Below, in pieces: positions 63,317 to 64,000 of a stretch of DNA of 64,000 bases. Numbering within the stretch: position 1 is the stretch's first letter; each line of letters starts with the position of its first letter. Position numbers and translations under genes: made by a program. The notes beneath the pieces are model-generated. The model was not told the origin of the DNA. It ran no database searches and saw only the letters and a program-made list of their open reading frames with translations. Source of the DNA: an uncultured Saccharospirillaceae bacterium (GTDB lineage Bacteria > Pseudomonadota > Gammaproteobacteria > Pseudomonadales > Oceanobacteraceae); the NCBI GenBank assembly GCA_947503895.1, contig CANNFT010000001.1:310001-374000 (forward strand). Direction: 5' to 3'.

Positions 63317-64000
63317 ATGCGTCACTTAATTAAATTCATTACTGCAAATCTTGCCTTGGTCTTTTTGGTTTTAGCCAGCACCAATGCTACGGCGAATCGC
63401 TTAACAGACCCTAACAATAACCGTTGCGGTTCCAATCAGCTCCCCGTTTCTGAGTGTGCACAATACCAGGATCTAGCCTACAGCAATGGTGCCGGCTGCA
63501 TTACCGCCACCGAGTATAACTATGCAAAAGCCAACCTGATTGCACCTATGTGCAGTCCGTTTGACGCTACCCAATTCATTGGGTTTTGCCGCTGTGGTTG
63601 CTTCCAAGAAGGCACCCGAATCTACTCTTACAACCCTGCTACCGGAGGCTCGGACTGGATTAAAATCGAGTCCATGCTCGATAAGGGCTTCGATCAAGAG
63701 CTGTTCACAGTTGCCCAACACGCAACTCTCAGTGACATGATGCTGGATTCAGCGGGCATCAGAGCCATGACCGTTGGACCAGAAGAAAAACCCCTCATTG
63801 TGATTGAAACTGTGACCGGTAAAGTCGTGGGATTAACAGAAACCCACGGTGTGCTACTGGCCAACGGGACAATGACCACTGCTGGTAAGTTGACCGCCGA
63901 TGATGTATTGGTCAATGCTGATGGTGAAGCAGAAGCCATTGCGAGCTTGACGCTTCGTAGCACGAACTCCGATGTATATAACGTGCTAACGGATGCTTCA
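63317..64000 (+). CDS. Secreted Hint-domain protein (hedgehog/intein-type), 3' end outside window
   Basis: The frame is open to the right edge; 228 codons are visible. A signal peptide (1-~27, ending NATA-N) is followed by a Cys-rich module (C37, C47, C61, C79). A Hint domain then starts at C95 in CGCFQEGTRI, with a downstream TETHGVLL (H177), the TxxH of Hint domains, and the conserved AGKLTADDVLVNADG turn. Hint domains cut or splice the chain at their own N-terminal Cys. The normal partner C-terminal Asn/Cys end would lie outside the window. It is just after the M48-like protease gene. Whether it self-cleaves, attaches to another molecule, or is dead cannot be seen here. Confidence 0.78.
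   Translation, partial: MRHLIKFITANLALVFLVLASTNATANRLTDPNNNRCGSNQLPVSECAQYQDLAYSNGAGCITATEYNYAKANLIAPMCSPFDATQFIGFCRCGCFQEGTRIYSYNPATGGSDWIKIESMLDKGFDQELFTVAQHATLSDMMLDSAGIRAMTVGPEEKPLIVIETVTGKVVGLTETHGVLLANGTMTTAGKLTADDVLVNADGEAEAIASLTLRSTNSDVYNVLTDAS

Noticed and set aside
1..64000. CRISPR arrays, rRNA and tRNA genes, plasmid origins, prophage
   Set aside because: No regularly spaced repeats, cloverleaf structures, iteron clusters or phage structural genes were seen on reading the window.

Overview
The window reads as chromosomal DNA of a marine-type gammaproteobacterium, probably near the Oceanospirillales/Alteromonadales. That placement is inferred from the gene families and moderate GC and cannot be fixed from sequence alone. 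Core genes (glyA-gcvT-gcvH-gcvP, pyrC, an RND pump) surround a very large accessory block, a complete Ysc/Psc/Vsc-family type III secretion system (T3SS) from about 14.9 to 42.7 kb. No rRNA, tRNA or CRISPR array was seen.

Left part (0-14 kb): a periplasmic binding protein cut by the left edge, an AT-rich ABC exporter-like protein with a very short ATPase domain, a glutathione S-transferase, a second solute-binding protein, a tyrosine recombinase, and an orphan RebB-type R-body ('killing trait') protein. These are followed by the glycine cleavage operon glyA-gcvT-gcvH-gcvP (minus strand) with a divergent LysR regulator, then an ECF sigma factor beside the T3SS.

T3SS (14.9-42.7 kb): minus-strand blocks sctW-sycN-yscX-yscY-sctV, sctC-D-E-F-G-I-J-K-L plus a small gene, lcrG-lcrV-lcrH-yopB-yopD, and lipoprotein-sctO-P-Q-R-S-T-U. 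The ATPase gene sctN stands alone on the plus strand, divergent from sctW. Many genes overlap as ATGA or TAATG. Differences from the Yersinia layout are a YopN-TyeA fusion, no YscH, no LcrR and no AraC-type activator; the ECF sigma factor is the only regulator next to the system. An exported metallo-beta-lactamase-fold lipoprotein lies inside the cluster. A lipoprotein coupled to sctO is a pilotin candidate. Divergent from it is a 377-residue protein with a CE-clan (YopJ/Ulp1-like) His-Asp-Gln-Cys signature, the best effector candidate.

Right part (44-64 kb): an ABM-fold monooxygenase, a secreted SGNH hydrolase, a sensory operon (periplasmic binding protein, double-receiver hybrid kinase, CHASE-PAS kinase, Rcp1-like response regulator), an RND efflux pair, pyrC, a second tyrosine recombinase, and an AT-rich accessory stretch of small unknown genes and long non-coding DNA. 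The window ends in two secreted-protein genes in tandem: an M48-like zinc protease and a protein with an N-terminal Cys-rich region followed by a Hint (hedgehog/intein) domain, cut by the right edge.

Regulatory structures noted include a nested inverted repeat between sctW and sctN, a 26-bp-period direct repeat upstream of sctC, paired inverted repeats upstream of the ECF sigma gene, a stem-loop directly after the needle gene, several intrinsic terminators and a probable ~110-bp MITE upstream of the needle-tip operon.
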